Source: Roseiarcus sp963765375 (GTDB lineage: Bacteria > Pseudomonadota > Alphaproteobacteria > Rhizobiales > Beijerinckiaceae). From it: a stretch of DNA of 64,000 bases. A program made the translations under genes and the position numbers. The DNA is taken from contig CAVXVZ010000003.1 of NCBI GenBank assembly GCA_963765375.1, positions 186,001 to 250,000 of the forward strand. The letters are read 5' to 3'. Positions within the stretch are counted from its first letter, which is position 1. Each line of letters starts with the position of its first letter. Shown here piece by piece: positions 25,555 to 34,650 of this stretch. The notes beneath the pieces are model-generated. The model had not been told where the DNA came from. It made no database searches and saw only the letters and a list, made by a program, of their open reading frames with translations.

Positions 25555-25561
25555 GATGGCC

Positions 25562-25690
25562 TCCTCACCCCCCGCCAGCGTCGCGGAAAAAGTCATACAC
25601 CAGCTTCGCCGTCGCCGCATTGAGGCCGCGCGTCTTTTCGAGGTGGCGAGGCCCGCGCGGGCGACCGCCTTGGCCGAGCCGAACGCCATG
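25562..25690 (-). repeat. Duplicated and frameshifted 3' end of uvrC
   Basis: This stretch closely copies the last about 125 bases of uvrC (26459-26580). One frame still reads AFGSAKAVARAGLA, another reads LNAATAKLVYDFFRDAGGG, so a small deletion separates them. A shorter copy of the same region (about 40 bases, 24902-24943) forms the end of the PEP-CTERM gene. The copies bracket the PEP-CTERM gene and, with uvrC itself, the vapBC pair. Confidence 0.8.
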
Positions 25691-25729
25691 GGCCAGACGC
25701 GTCTCGTTTGACGGCGGCCACCGAGCTGC

Positions 25730-25751
25730 GATATCTACCATGGTAGATATC
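25730..25751. promoter_or_regulatory. Perfect 22-bp palindrome upstream of vapBC (operator)
   Basis: Half-site GATATCTACCA (25730-25740) is followed directly by its exact reverse complement (25741-25751). It ends 22 bases before the vapB start codon. VapBC complexes repress their own promoters by binding such palindromes. Confidence 0.8.
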
Positions 25752-25773
25752 ATTTTTCTATTAGGAACTGCCA

Positions 25774-26031
25774 ATGGTCGCGACAGCCAAACTCTTCATG
25801 CATGGGCGCAGTCAGGCCGTTCGCCTACCGAAGGAATTTCGCTTGCCGGGCCGCGAGGTGCGAGTGAGCCGGATCGGCGACAAAGTGATCCTGGAACCGC
25901 TCGAAAGATCGCCATTCGACGTAGGGGCGTGGCGCGCGGAGCTGGTCGCCGCCGGCGCGAGAGCGTTCCTGCCCGAGGGGCTGCCTGAAGACGAGCCCAT
26001 CGCGCGCGACGACGACATTTCGTTCGACTAG
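25774..26031 (+). CDS. vapB: VapB-type antitoxin (AbrB/MazE-like)
   Basis: 85 residues. The N-terminus AKLFMHGRSQAVRLPKEFRL is a swapped-hairpin AbrB-type DNA-binding domain; GREVRVSRIGDKVILEPL completes it. The acidic C-terminal tail (PEDEPIARDDDISFD) is what usually wraps the toxin. It binds VapC and represses the operon through the palindrome upstream. vapC starts 4 bases after its stop. Confidence 0.9.
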   Translation: MVATAKLFMHGRSQAVRLPKEFRLPGREVRVSRIGDKVILEPLERSPFDVGAWRAELVAAGARAFLPEGLPEDEPIARDDDISFD

Positions 26032-26035
26032 TCGC

Positions 26036-26443
26036 ATGTTCTGCCTCGACACCAACGTCGTGATCTTCGCGCTCAACGAGCGCAAGCCGAAAATTGTTGA
26101 GCGGCTTGATCGCGAGCTCGGCGCCGGAACCCCGATGATCGTCCCGGCCATTGTCATGTTCGAACTCGAATATGGCTGCGCCAAGAGCAAGCGCCGGGAG
26201 CAATCGCGCCGCGCGCTTGAGATTTTCCTGTCGGCGGGCTTCGATCAACCGGCTCTCGACATCGAGGATGCGCGCGAGGCCGGCGAAATCCGCGCCTGGC
26301 TCGAATTGCGCGGCGAGCCGATTGGACCCTGCGACACGTTGATCGCCGCGCAAGCGCGCCGACGCGGCGCAACGCTCGTGACCCTCAATACCCGCGAGTT
26401 TGAGCGCGTGCCCGGCTTAAGCATCGAGGACTGGGCGGCGTGA
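26036..26443 (+). CDS. vapC: VapC-type PIN-domain ribonuclease toxin
   Basis: 135 residues. PIN-domain acidic residues are visible: D5 in FCLDTNVVI, E in MFELEYG near residue 43, D in GPCDTLIAA near 99, and the last in TLNTREFERVPGL. These bind Mg2+. VapC toxins cleave initiator tRNA or other specific RNAs; the target here is unknown. Directly follows vapB and is convergent with uvrC, 12 bases away. Confidence 0.9.
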   Translation: MFCLDTNVVIFALNERKPKIVERLDRELGAGTPMIVPAIVMFELEYGCAKSKRREQSRRALEIFLSAGFDQPALDIEDAREAGEIRAWLELRGEPIGPCDTLIAAQARRRGATLVTLNTREFERVPGLSIEDWAA

Positions 26444-26455
26444 GCGGCGGCGCCG

Positions 26456-28459
26456 TCACCCCCCTCCCGCGTCGCGGAAGAAATCGTACACCAGCTTCGC
26501 CGTCGCGGCGTTGAGGCCGGGCGTCTTTTCCAGGTCGGCGAGGCCGGCGCGGGCGACGGCCTTGGCCGAGCCGAACGCGAGCAAGAGCGCCCGCTTGCGC
26601 GACGGGCCGATGCCGGGGATCTCGTCGAGCGGGCTTTTGACGAATTCCTTCTTGCGCCGGGCGCGGTGGGCGCCGATCGCGAAGCGGTGGGCTTCGTCGC
26701 GCAGGCGCTGGATGAAGAACAAGGCCGGATCGCGTGGGCCAAGCTTGAACGACTCGCGGCCCTCGACGAAGAACGTCTCGCGCCCGGCGTTGCGGTCGGG
26801 GCCCTTGGCGATCGCGGCGAGCTTGACCCCCTTGACGCCGAGCACGCTTAAGACCTCGCGCGCCGCCTCGAACTGCCCGCGCCCGCCGTCGATGACGACG
26901 AGGTCGGGCGTATCGGGAAACGCGCCGGCCTCGGCCGTCTCGCCCTGCCGCATCAGGCGGGCGAAGCGGCGCGTCAGCACTTCGCGCATCATCGCGTAGT
27001 CGTCGCCCGGGGTGAGATCGGCGCTTCTGATGTTGAAGGTGCGGTACTGGTTCTTGACGAAGCCCTCTGGCCCCGCGACCACCATCGCCCCGATCGCGTT
27101 GGTCCCCATGATGTGGGAATTGTCATAAGTCTCGATCCGCCGGATCGGATGATCGACGCCGAACGCCTTGGCGAGCGCTTCGATCAGCTTCTCCTGGCTC
27201 GCGGCCTCCGCGAGCTTGCGCGACAGCGCCTCGCGGGCGTTGCGCAACGCCGCGTCGACCAGATCCTTCTTTTCGCCCCGCCGCGGCGCGCCGATGGCGA
27301 TGCGATGGCCGGCCCGCGCGCTCAACACTTCGCCCAAAATCTCTGCGCTCGGCACCGCGTGGCTCAAGAGCACGAGCCGCGGCGCCGGCCGGTCGAGATA
27401 GAATTGGGCCAGGAACGCATCGAGCACGTCTTCCGGAGCGAGCGCCCGATCGGCGCGCGGGAAATAGGCGCGGTTGCCCCAATTCTGGTAGGTGCGGAAG
27501 AAGAACACTTCGACGCAGAACTGCCCCGCCTCCTCGGTGACCGCGAATACGTCGGCCTCGGGAATCGAGCGAGGGTTGACGCTCTGCTCGCCCTGGATCG
27601 CCGACAAGGCGCTGATGCGGTCGCGCAGCCGCGCGGCCTTTTCGAAATCGAGCGCCCCCGCGGCCTCGCTCATTTCGAGGCCAAGGCGGCTCTTGATCGC
27701 CCGGCTGCGGCCGGAGAGAAAGTCCCGCGCCTCCGAGACCAGCTTCGCATAGTCGCCGAGTTCGATCTCGCCCGTGCAGGGGGCCGAGCAGCGCTTGATC
27801 TGATAGAGCAGGCAGGGCCGGGTCCGGTTGGCGTAAAAGCTGTCCGAGCAGGTGCGCAGAAGGAACGCCCGCTGGAGCGCGTTCAAGGTGCGAAACACCG
27901 CGCCGGCGCTGGCGAACGGGCCGAAATAATCGCCCGCGAGCGAGCGCGCGCCTCGATGCTTGATGAGCCGCGCCGCCGGATGCCCGGTGCAGATCAGAAT
28001 ATAGGGGAAGCTCTTGTCGTCGCGCAGCGTCACGTTGTAGCGGGGCTTGAGCTGCTTGATGAGATTGGCCTCGAGCAGCAGCGCCTCGGCGTCCGATTCG
28101 GTGGTGACGAACACCATCGAGCGCGTTTGCGCGACCATCCGGGCGATGCGGCTCGGCTGGCGCTCGGGCGCCATGTAGGCGGCGATGCGCTTCTTGATCG
28201 AGCGCGCCTTGCCGACGTAGAGCACCTCGCCCTCGGCCCCGATCATCCGGTAGACGCCGGGCCCAAGCGGCGCGTGGCGCCAGAATTCGCGGATTGCTTC
28301 GGCGCCGCGGGCAAGCCGCCCCGGCTCGGCCGGCGCTTCGTCGAGCGCGATGTCGAGCGGCGCGGAATCCGGCGCGAGCTCGCGCTCGAGCGCGGCTTCC
28401 GCCCGCGCCTCGGCGGCGGGCGCTTCGCCCGGAGGAAAGGTTTTCGCTGCGCCGGTCAT
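26456..28459 (-). CDS. uvrC: Excinuclease ABC subunit C
   Basis: 667 residues. N-terminal GIY-YIG nuclease: GPGVYRMIGAEGEVLYVGKA near residues 47-66. UVR motif (UvrB contact) AAGALDFEKAARLRDRI near 268. RNase H-like second nuclease in the middle: DNSHIMGTNAIGAMVV and VIDGGRGQF. C-terminal helix-hairpin-helix: IPGIGPSRKRALL. It makes both incisions around damage in nucleotide excision repair with UvrA and UvrB. The start at 28459 adds an Ala-rich N-terminus common in Alphaproteobacteria. Its 3' end is duplicated nearby. Confidence 0.95.
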   Translation of the reverse strand: MTGAAKTFPPGEAPAAEARAEAALERELAPDSAPLDIALDEAPAEPGRLARGAEAIREFWRHAPLGPGVYRMIGAEGEVLYVGKARSIKKRIAAYMAPERQPSRIARMVAQTRSMVFVTTESDAEALLLEANLIKQLKPRYNVTLRDDKSFPYILICTGHPAARLIKHRGARSLAGDYFGPFASAGAVFRTLNALQRAFLLRTCSDSFYANRTRPCLLYQIKRCSAPCTGEIELGDYAKLVSEARDFLSGRSRAIKSRLGLEMSEAAGALDFEKAARLRDRISALSAIQGEQSVNPRSIPEADVFAVTEEAGQFCVEVFFFRTYQNWGNRAYFPRADRALAPEDVLDAFLAQFYLDRPAPRLVLLSHAVPSAEILGEVLSARAGHRIAIGAPRRGEKKDLVDAALRNAREALSRKLAEAASQEKLIEALAKAFGVDHPIRRIETYDNSHIMGTNAIGAMVVAGPEGFVKNQYRTFNIRSADLTPGDDYAMMREVLTRRFARLMRQGETAEAGAFPDTPDLVVIDGGRGQFEAAREVLSVLGVKGVKLAAIAKGPDRNAGRETFFVEGRESFKLGPRDPALFFIQRLRDEAHRFAIGAHRARRKKEFVKSPLDEIPGIGPSRKRALLLAFGSAKAVARAGLADLEKTPGLNAATAKLVYDFFRDAGGG

Positions 28460-28495
28460 TTGTCCGCCTATCTAGGCGCGCGAGCTGGCGTTGTC

Positions 28496-28527
28496 ATTCC
28501 CGGCGGACCCAAGGTCCGACCGGGAAT
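28496..28527. repeat. Long hairpin, REP-like or terminator
   Basis: ATTCCCGG (28496-28503) pairs with CCGGGAAT (28520-28527), and CGGACC with GGTCCG inside, giving a 14-bp stem with a 3-base loop and one bulge. It lies upstream of uvrC on the far side of its start. No T-run follows. Confidence 0.6.
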
Positions 28528-28704
28528 CCACCGATGGCGCCTCCCGGCGGCTCGTCTGGATTCCCGATCAGTCGCCGCGCGACCGTCATCACCCGCGCTG
28601 GACGTTGCGCGCGTTTGCGGCTAGCTGTTGGCGCGGCCGGCTTAACGGATTGTTAACCTTGGCGGGCGCCGGCGGAGCGGCGGAGTTGGTTGGGCGTGAG
28701 TTTG

Positions 28705-29259
28705 ATGATCAGGAATCCGGTCGCGCCGTTCCGCGGGTTCGCCTCGAGCCTGTTGCTGCTCTGGGGATGCGCGACGCTCGGCGGCTGCAACGATGTCGCC
28801 TCCGATCCGCCAAGCGCCGACGGGCAGGCGCAGTTCGTGCGCCGCGACGACGCCAACATGGCCGCGGCGACGGTCGCGATCGTCTCGGTCGATGGCGCGC
28901 CGGCCGACCTTTCGACTCACTTCAACCAGAGCCTCGATGAAGCGGCCGCCGCGCGCCGGATCGCGGTCGTGAGCTCCGCCAAGGCGCGCTACCTCGTGCG
29001 CGGCTATCTCACCGCCACGCCGATCGAGGGCGGAGCGGAGGTCGACCTGGTCTGGGACGTGTTCACGCCAGACAAGAAGCGGGCGCAGCGGCTCAGCGAC
29101 GCGATCGCGGTCAGGGGCGCAGGGGAAGACGCCTGGGCGACGATCGGCGATGCCGGGCTCGACAGCGTCGCGGCGAAATCCGCCGACGACCTCGCCGCCT
29201 ATCTCTCCAACACCCCCGAGGCCGCGCCGGCGGCGGCCGCGCTGAGCTACGCCCAATAG
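28705..29259 (+). CDS. Exported lipoprotein, function unknown
   Basis: 184 residues from the ATG at 28705 (a GTG at 28696 is possible; GGAG lies 10 bases before it). Basic N-terminus, hydrophobic segment FASSLLLLWGCATL and lipobox LGGC give a lipoprotein. The mature domain includes VAIVSVDGAPADLS, ARYLVRGYLTATP and EVDLVWDVFTPDKKRAQRL, a pattern seen in many rhizobial hypothetical lipoproteins. Its last six codons and stop are repeated 171 bases downstream by an insertion. Confidence 0.75.
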   Translation: MIRNPVAPFRGFASSLLLLWGCATLGGCNDVASDPPSADGQAQFVRRDDANMAAATVAIVSVDGAPADLSTHFNQSLDEAAAARRIAVVSSAKARYLVRGYLTATPIEGGAEVDLVWDVFTPDKKRAQRLSDAIAVRGAGEDAWATIGDAGLDSVAAKSADDLAAYLSNTPEAAPAAAALSYAQ

Positions 29260-29431
29260 GAAAGCTGCGCCCCTCATCCTGAGGCGCCCCGAAGGGGCCT
29301 CGAAGGACGCTCCAGAGCGCCCCGCTGGCGCGGCGCTCTGGACCATGCTTCGAGACGCGCCTTTGGCGCTCCTCAGCATGAGGGCGCGAGTTTGTCGGCG
29401 GCGGGCGCGGCGCTGAGCTACGCCCAATAGG
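29239..29431. repeat. MITE-like palindromic insertion with 22-bp target duplication
   Basis: The end of the lipoprotein gene, including CTGAGCTACGCCCAATAG, occurs identically (22 bp) at 29239-29260 and 29410-29431. The 149 bases between them carry inverted ends: CCCTCATCCTGAGG near 29271 and CCTCAGCATGAGGG near 29374, plus an inner pair (CTCGAAGGACGCTCCAGAGCG and CGCTCTGGACCATGCTTCGAG) that pairs further. This family of palindromes is widespread in Hyphomicrobiales genomes. Confidence 0.75.
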
Positions 29432-29562
29432 GCTTTTCTTGTGGACATCCCGCCCGCGGGCCGCCGACGCAACCAGACCGTCATGTTGTTCGCGCGCCGG
29501 GCGGCTGCTATGACGCCGCAGCATCCCGATGGGCGCCTTGCGCCCGGGTTTGGAGAACCGGC

Positions 29563-30510
<948 letters not shown>

Positions 30511-30680
30511 CCGGTCGAAGCCGGAGGCGTCCGAACGCCCGCTCGAGAACCCCTATTTTCCACTCTCGACTTGCCGTCACGGCGCGCTTGCGCATAGTCT
30601 GAATTCGGCCGTTAGCAAGCGGCCGAATTTGCGCCGGCGTCGATCGACCGAACCGAAGCTTGGACCTTCCGCGTCAATGC

Positions 30681-30725
30681 TTGACACGTCGGCGCTGGGT
30701 ATACTTATGCTGACCAACTGGTCAG
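30681..30725 (+). promoter_or_regulatory. Promoter region with RutR-like palindrome for the nucleoside operon
   Basis: TTGACA (30681-30686) resembles a -35 box, with TATACTTATGCT downstream as -10 candidates. Immediately after, CTGACCAacTGGTCAG (30710-30725) is a 7-bp inverted repeat with a 2-base spacer. It matches 6 of 7 positions in each arm of the E. coli RutR consensus TTGACCAnnTGGTCAA. RutR-type TetR repressors respond to uracil or thymine. The match and its place before nucleoside genes suggest pyrimidine-responsive control. No regulator gene is in the window. Confidence 0.55.
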
Positions 30726-30784
30726 TTTCGTAAGTTTCGCGGCGTAGCCGGACTTCGGCTCTCGCCTTAACCCGGAGGGTTGAA

Positions 30785-31795
30785 ATGTTCGTTCGCGCTG
30801 CTTGTTTCCTGACCACCGCCATTTGCGCGGGCGGCCTCTTCGCCTCCGCGGCTCACGCCGCCGACATCAAGCCTGCCGTGATCTATGACCTCGGCGGCAA
30901 GTTCGACAAATCCTTCAACGAGGGCGTGTTCAACGGCGCAACCAAGTTCAGCAAGGAATTCAACGTCCCCTTCCGCGACCTCGAGATCCAGAACGACGCC
31001 CAGCGCGAGCAGGTGTTGCGCAAGTTCGCCAAGGACGGCTTCAGCCCGATCATCATGCCCGGATTCGCCTGGGCCACCGCGCTCGGCAAGATCGCCGACG
31101 AGTTCCCCAACACCAAGTTCGGCATCATCGACATGGTCGTCGACAAGCCCAACGTGCAGTCGATGGTGTTCAAGGCGGAGGAAGGCTCGTTCCTGGTCGG
31201 CGTGATCGCGAACGAAACGTCGAAGACCGGCAAGGTCGGCTTCGTCGGCGGCATGGATATCCCGCTGATCTCGGCGTTCGAATGCGGCTACGCCCAGGGA
31301 GTCAAATACGATTCCGGCGGCAAGACCGACGTGATCGCCAACATGACCGGCACCACGCCGGCGGCCTGGAACGATCCGGTCAAGGGCGGCGAATTGGCGA
31401 AGTCGCAGATGGACCGCGGCGCCGACATCGTCTACGCCGCCGCCGGCGCAACCGGCCAGGGCGTCCTCAAGGCCGCCGCCGACGGCGGCAAGTTCGGCAT
31501 CGGCGTCGACTCGAACCAGAACGGGCTCTTCCCCGGTCACGTCTTGACCTCGATGCTGAAGCGCGTCGACGTCGCGACCTACGATTCGTTCAAGGACGCG
31601 AAGGATGGGACCTGGAAGGGGGGCGTCCAGGTGTTCGGCCTGAAAAACAACGGCGTGGGCTACGCGGTCGACGACAACAACAAGGCGATCCTGACCGACG
31701 CCGCCAAGGCCAAGGCGGAGGCGGCGAAGGCCGACATCATTTCCGGCAAGATTCAGGTTCACGACTACATGTCCGACAACAAGTGCCCGACCTGA
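30785..31795 (+). CDS. BMP-family nucleoside ABC transporter binding protein
   Basis: 336 residues. Signal peptide with cleavage near SAAHAAD; no lipobox. DLGGKFDKSFNEGVFNGA near the mature start, PGFAWATALGKIADEFPNTK and KVGFVGGMDIPLI are the BMP/PnrA (Med) family pattern. It should capture purine or pyrimidine nucleosides in the periplasm for the ABC permeases downstream. GGAGGG precedes the ATG. First gene of the operon. Confidence 0.9.
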   Translation: MFVRAACFLTTAICAGGLFASAAHAADIKPAVIYDLGGKFDKSFNEGVFNGATKFSKEFNVPFRDLEIQNDAQREQVLRKFAKDGFSPIIMPGFAWATALGKIADEFPNTKFGIIDMVVDKPNVQSMVFKAEEGSFLVGVIANETSKTGKVGFVGGMDIPLISAFECGYAQGVKYDSGGKTDVIANMTGTTPAAWNDPVKGGELAKSQMDRGADIVYAAAGATGQGVLKAAADGGKFGIGVDSNQNGLFPGHVLTSMLKRVDVATYDSFKDAKDGTWKGGVQVFGLKNNGVGYAVDDNNKAILTDAAKAKAEAAKADIISGKIQVHDYMSDNKCPT

Positions 31796-31827
31796 CGGAC
31801 GCTACAAAGGGAGCGTTCGCTCACGAG

Positions 31828-31966
31828 CGTCATGGCCGGGCTTGACCCGGCCATCCACGTCCTTCTATGCGGCCGGCTATTGATCGAAACCCACGAGCGG
31901 CAAGTCAACGTTGAAAGGGCCTGCGTCCGCGCTGCGTGGATGGCCGGGTCAAGCCCGGCCATGACG
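31828..31966. repeat. Two inverted copies of a 32-bp REP-like palindrome
   Basis: Copy 1 (31828-31859) and copy 2 (31935-31966) are exact reverse complements over 32 bp and each contains the palindrome GGCCGGGCTTGACCCGGCC. They lie between the binding protein and ATPase genes, so the operon transcript would fold into a large structure here. A variant copy is at 41368-41399. Confidence 0.85.
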
Positions 31967-31994
31967 TAGTCGGCAGGATTGGTGGGTGACAACT

Positions 31995-33530
31995 ATGGCC
32001 GACAAAGCCCCTCCCGCCATCGAACTGATCGGCATCGACAAGAGCTTCGGCCCGGTTCACGCCAACGATCACGTCAATCTGGTCGTCGAGCGCGGGGTCA
32101 TCCACGGCATTGTCGGCGAGAACGGGGCCGGCAAGTCGACGCTGATGTCGATTCTCTACGGCTTCTACGAGGCCAACTCCGGCGAGATTCGCATCAACGG
32201 CCAGCCGGTGAGGATCCGCTCGTCGCGCGAGGCGATCAGCCACGGCATCGGCATGGTGCATCAGCACTTCATGCTGGTGCCGCCGCTCTCCGTGCTCGAA
32301 AACGTCATGCTCGGCGCCGAGGGCGGCCCGCTCCTCGCCGAAGGCGCGGGCTTAATCCGCAAGCGGCTCGGCGAGCTTGGGCGCGAATACGGCCTCGAGG
32401 TCAATCCGGATGCGATCGTCGGCGAATTGTCGGTCGGCCTGCAGCAGCGGGTCGAGATCCTGAAAGCGCTGGTGCGCGGCGCGGACATCCTGGTGCTCGA
32501 CGAGCCGACCGCGGTCCTGACGCCGGCCGAGGCCGACCAGCTGTTCGAAATGCTGCGGGTGCTCAAGGGCGAAAACAAGACGATCATTTTCATCACCCAC
32601 AAGCTGCGCGAGATCATGAGCCTGACCGACCGCGTGTCGGTGATGCGGCGCGGCGAGATGGTCGCGACCTTCGACACCGCCAAGACCTCGCCGCCGGAGC
32701 TTGCCGACGCGATGGTCGGGCGCAAGGTCATTCTCAAGATCGACAAGGGCCCCGCCCATCCGGGCAAGATCGCGCTCGAGGCCCGAAATCTCGTAGTGCG
32801 CGACGACCGGGGGGTCGTTCGCGTCGACGGCGTCTCCTTCACGCTTCGGGAGGGCGAAATCCTCGGCGTCGCCGGCGTCGCGGGCAACGGCCAGTCGGAG
32901 CTGCTCGAGGCGCTCGCCGGCATGCGCCCGCTCAGCGCCGGAGAAATCCTCCTCGACGGCCAGGTCCTGCCCCCGGTCAAGCGCACCCCGCGGCTCGAGC
33001 GCCTGATCGGGATCGGCCATGTGCCCGAGGACCGCCACCGCGTCGGCCTCGTCATGCCATTCGAGGCGTGCGAAAGCGCGATGCTCGGCTTCCATCACGA
33101 GCGGGTCTACGGCAAGGGCGCGCTGTTCGACCGCCGGGCGATCATCGCCGATGCCCAGAGGAAAATGAAAGCCTTCGACGTCAGGCCGCCGTCGCCGCTG
33201 TTGAAGACCGCCAACTTCTCCGGCGGCAATCAGCAGAAGATCGTGCTGGCGCGCGAGATCGAGCGCAATCCCAGGATCCTGCTGGTCGGGCAACCGACCC
33301 GCGGCGTCGACATCGGCGCGATCGAATTCATCCACAAGCGCATCGTCGCCCAGCGCGACGCCGGAAAGGCGCTGCTCCTGGTTTCGGTCGAGCTGGACGA
33401 GATCTTCGCCCTTTCCGACCGCATCATCGTCTTATGCGCCGGCCGGGTCACCGGCGAGCGGCGGCCCGAGGACACCAACGCCCAGGACCTCGGCCTCCTG
33501 ATGGCCGGCGTGAGCGAGCGCGCAGCATGA
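31995..33530 (+). CDS. Nucleoside ABC transporter ATPase with two nucleotide-binding domains
   Basis: 511 residues. Domain 1: Walker A GENGAGKST, signature-like ELSVGLQQRVEI, Walker B ILVLDEPTAVLTP. Domain 2: degenerate Walker A VAGNGQSE and signature NFSGGNQQKIVLAREIE. This sugar/nucleoside-type tandem layout (as in RbsA/NupA) energises two permeases. ATG 31995 follows GGTGGGTG; a GTG 3 codons upstream is possible. The next gene overlaps by ATGA. Confidence 0.9.
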   Translation: MADKAPPAIELIGIDKSFGPVHANDHVNLVVERGVIHGIVGENGAGKSTLMSILYGFYEANSGEIRINGQPVRIRSSREAISHGIGMVHQHFMLVPPLSVLENVMLGAEGGPLLAEGAGLIRKRLGELGREYGLEVNPDAIVGELSVGLQQRVEILKALVRGADILVLDEPTAVLTPAEADQLFEMLRVLKGENKTIIFITHKLREIMSLTDRVSVMRRGEMVATFDTAKTSPPELADAMVGRKVILKIDKGPAHPGKIALEARNLVVRDDRGVVRVDGVSFTLREGEILGVAGVAGNGQSELLEALAGMRPLSAGEILLDGQVLPPVKRTPRLERLIGIGHVPEDRHRVGLVMPFEACESAMLGFHHERVYGKGALFDRRAIIADAQRKMKAFDVRPPSPLLKTANFSGGNQQKIVLAREIERNPRILLVGQPTRGVDIGAIEFIHKRIVAQRDAGKALLLVSVELDEIFALSDRIIVLCAGRVTGERRPEDTNAQDLGLLMAGVSERAA

Positions 33531-34636
33531 GCTCCCCGTTGCGGCCCCTGCCCATTTGGGCGGACGTCGCCCTGATCCCGCTCATCAATGTCGCCGCCGC
33601 TTTCGTCATTTCCGGCTTCGTCGTGCTGGCGATCGGCGAAAATCCGCTCGAGGCGGTGCAGATCCTCATCACCGGCGCCCTTGGCGATCTCGAAGGAATC
33701 GGGTTCACGCTCTATTACGCGACCAGTTTCATCTTCACCGGCCTTGCGGTCGCTATCTGCTTCCACGCCGGGCTGTTCAACATTGGCGTCGAGGGTCAGG
33801 CCTATGTCGCGGGCCTGGGCGCGGCGCTTGTGGCGCTCCATCTCGGCTTTCTGCCCGGCTATTCGCTCGTCCTCGTCGCGATCATCGGCGCCGCCCTGTT
33901 CGGTGCGGCGTTCGCCTTCATTCCCGGCTATCTTCAGGCCAAACGCGACAGCCACATCGTCATCACGACGATCATGTTCAATTACATCGCCTCGGCCTTG
34001 ATGGGCTATCTCATCGTCAACGTGATGCGCGAGCCCAGTCAGATGAACCCCGAGACTCCGGGGTTTTCCATCTACGGGCAGGTTCCCCAGTTCCACGAGC
34101 TCTTGGCTCCGCTCGGAATCCATTGGCCGGTCACGCCGTTCAACCTGTCGTTCCTGCTCGCGCTCGCCGCCGCTTTCGCCGTCTGGATCGTGATCTGGCG
34201 CACCCGGCTCGGCTACGAAATCCGCACCGTCGGCGCCAATGCGACCGCCGCCGTCTACGGCGGCATCTCGCCGGCGCGGGTGACGATCGTCACCACGCTC
34301 CTGTCCGGGGCTCTCGCCGGCGGCATGGCGGTCAACGTGATCCTCGGCGAGGAGCATCGGCTCATCCTCGAATATACCGCGGGCTTCGGCTTCGTCGGCA
34401 TCGCGGTCGCGCTGATGGGGCGCGCCCATCCCGTCGGCATCATCCTCGCCGCGATCCTGTTCGGCATCCTCTACCAGGGCGGCGCCGAGCTCGCGTTCGA
34501 AAAGCCGAAGATCAGCCGCGACATGATCGTCGTCATCCAGGGCCTCGTGGTCCTGTTCGCCGGCGCGCTCGAGCACATGTTCCGCCGTCCGGTCGCCGTG
34601 CTGCTCGCGCGGCGCACGACCTCCCCGCCGATCTGA
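33527..34636 (+). CDS. Nucleoside ABC transporter permease 1
   Basis: 369 residues, about 10 hydrophobic segments. FTGLAVAICFHAGLFNIGVE and AGGMAVNVILGEEHRLILEY are characteristic of BPD_transp_2 (LivH/RbsC-type) permeases paired with BMP binding proteins. The start ATG overlaps the ATPase stop as ATGA, so translation is coupled. Confidence 0.9.
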   Translation: MSSPLRPLPIWADVALIPLINVAAAFVISGFVVLAIGENPLEAVQILITGALGDLEGIGFTLYYATSFIFTGLAVAICFHAGLFNIGVEGQAYVAGLGAALVALHLGFLPGYSLVLVAIIGAALFGAAFAFIPGYLQAKRDSHIVITTIMFNYIASALMGYLIVNVMREPSQMNPETPGFSIYGQVPQFHELLAPLGIHWPVTPFNLSFLLALAAAFAVWIVIWRTRLGYEIRTVGANATAAVYGGISPARVTIVTTLLSGALAGGMAVNVILGEEHRLILEYTAGFGFVGIAVALMGRAHPVGIILAAILFGILYQGGAELAFEKPKISRDMIVVIQGLVVLFAGALEHMFRRPVAVLLARRTTSPPI

Positions 34637-34650
34637 CAGGGCGGAGCGCG

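Noticed and set aside
27113..28624. 503-codon plus-strand ORF
   Set aside because: Shadow of uvrC on the other strand; no family features.
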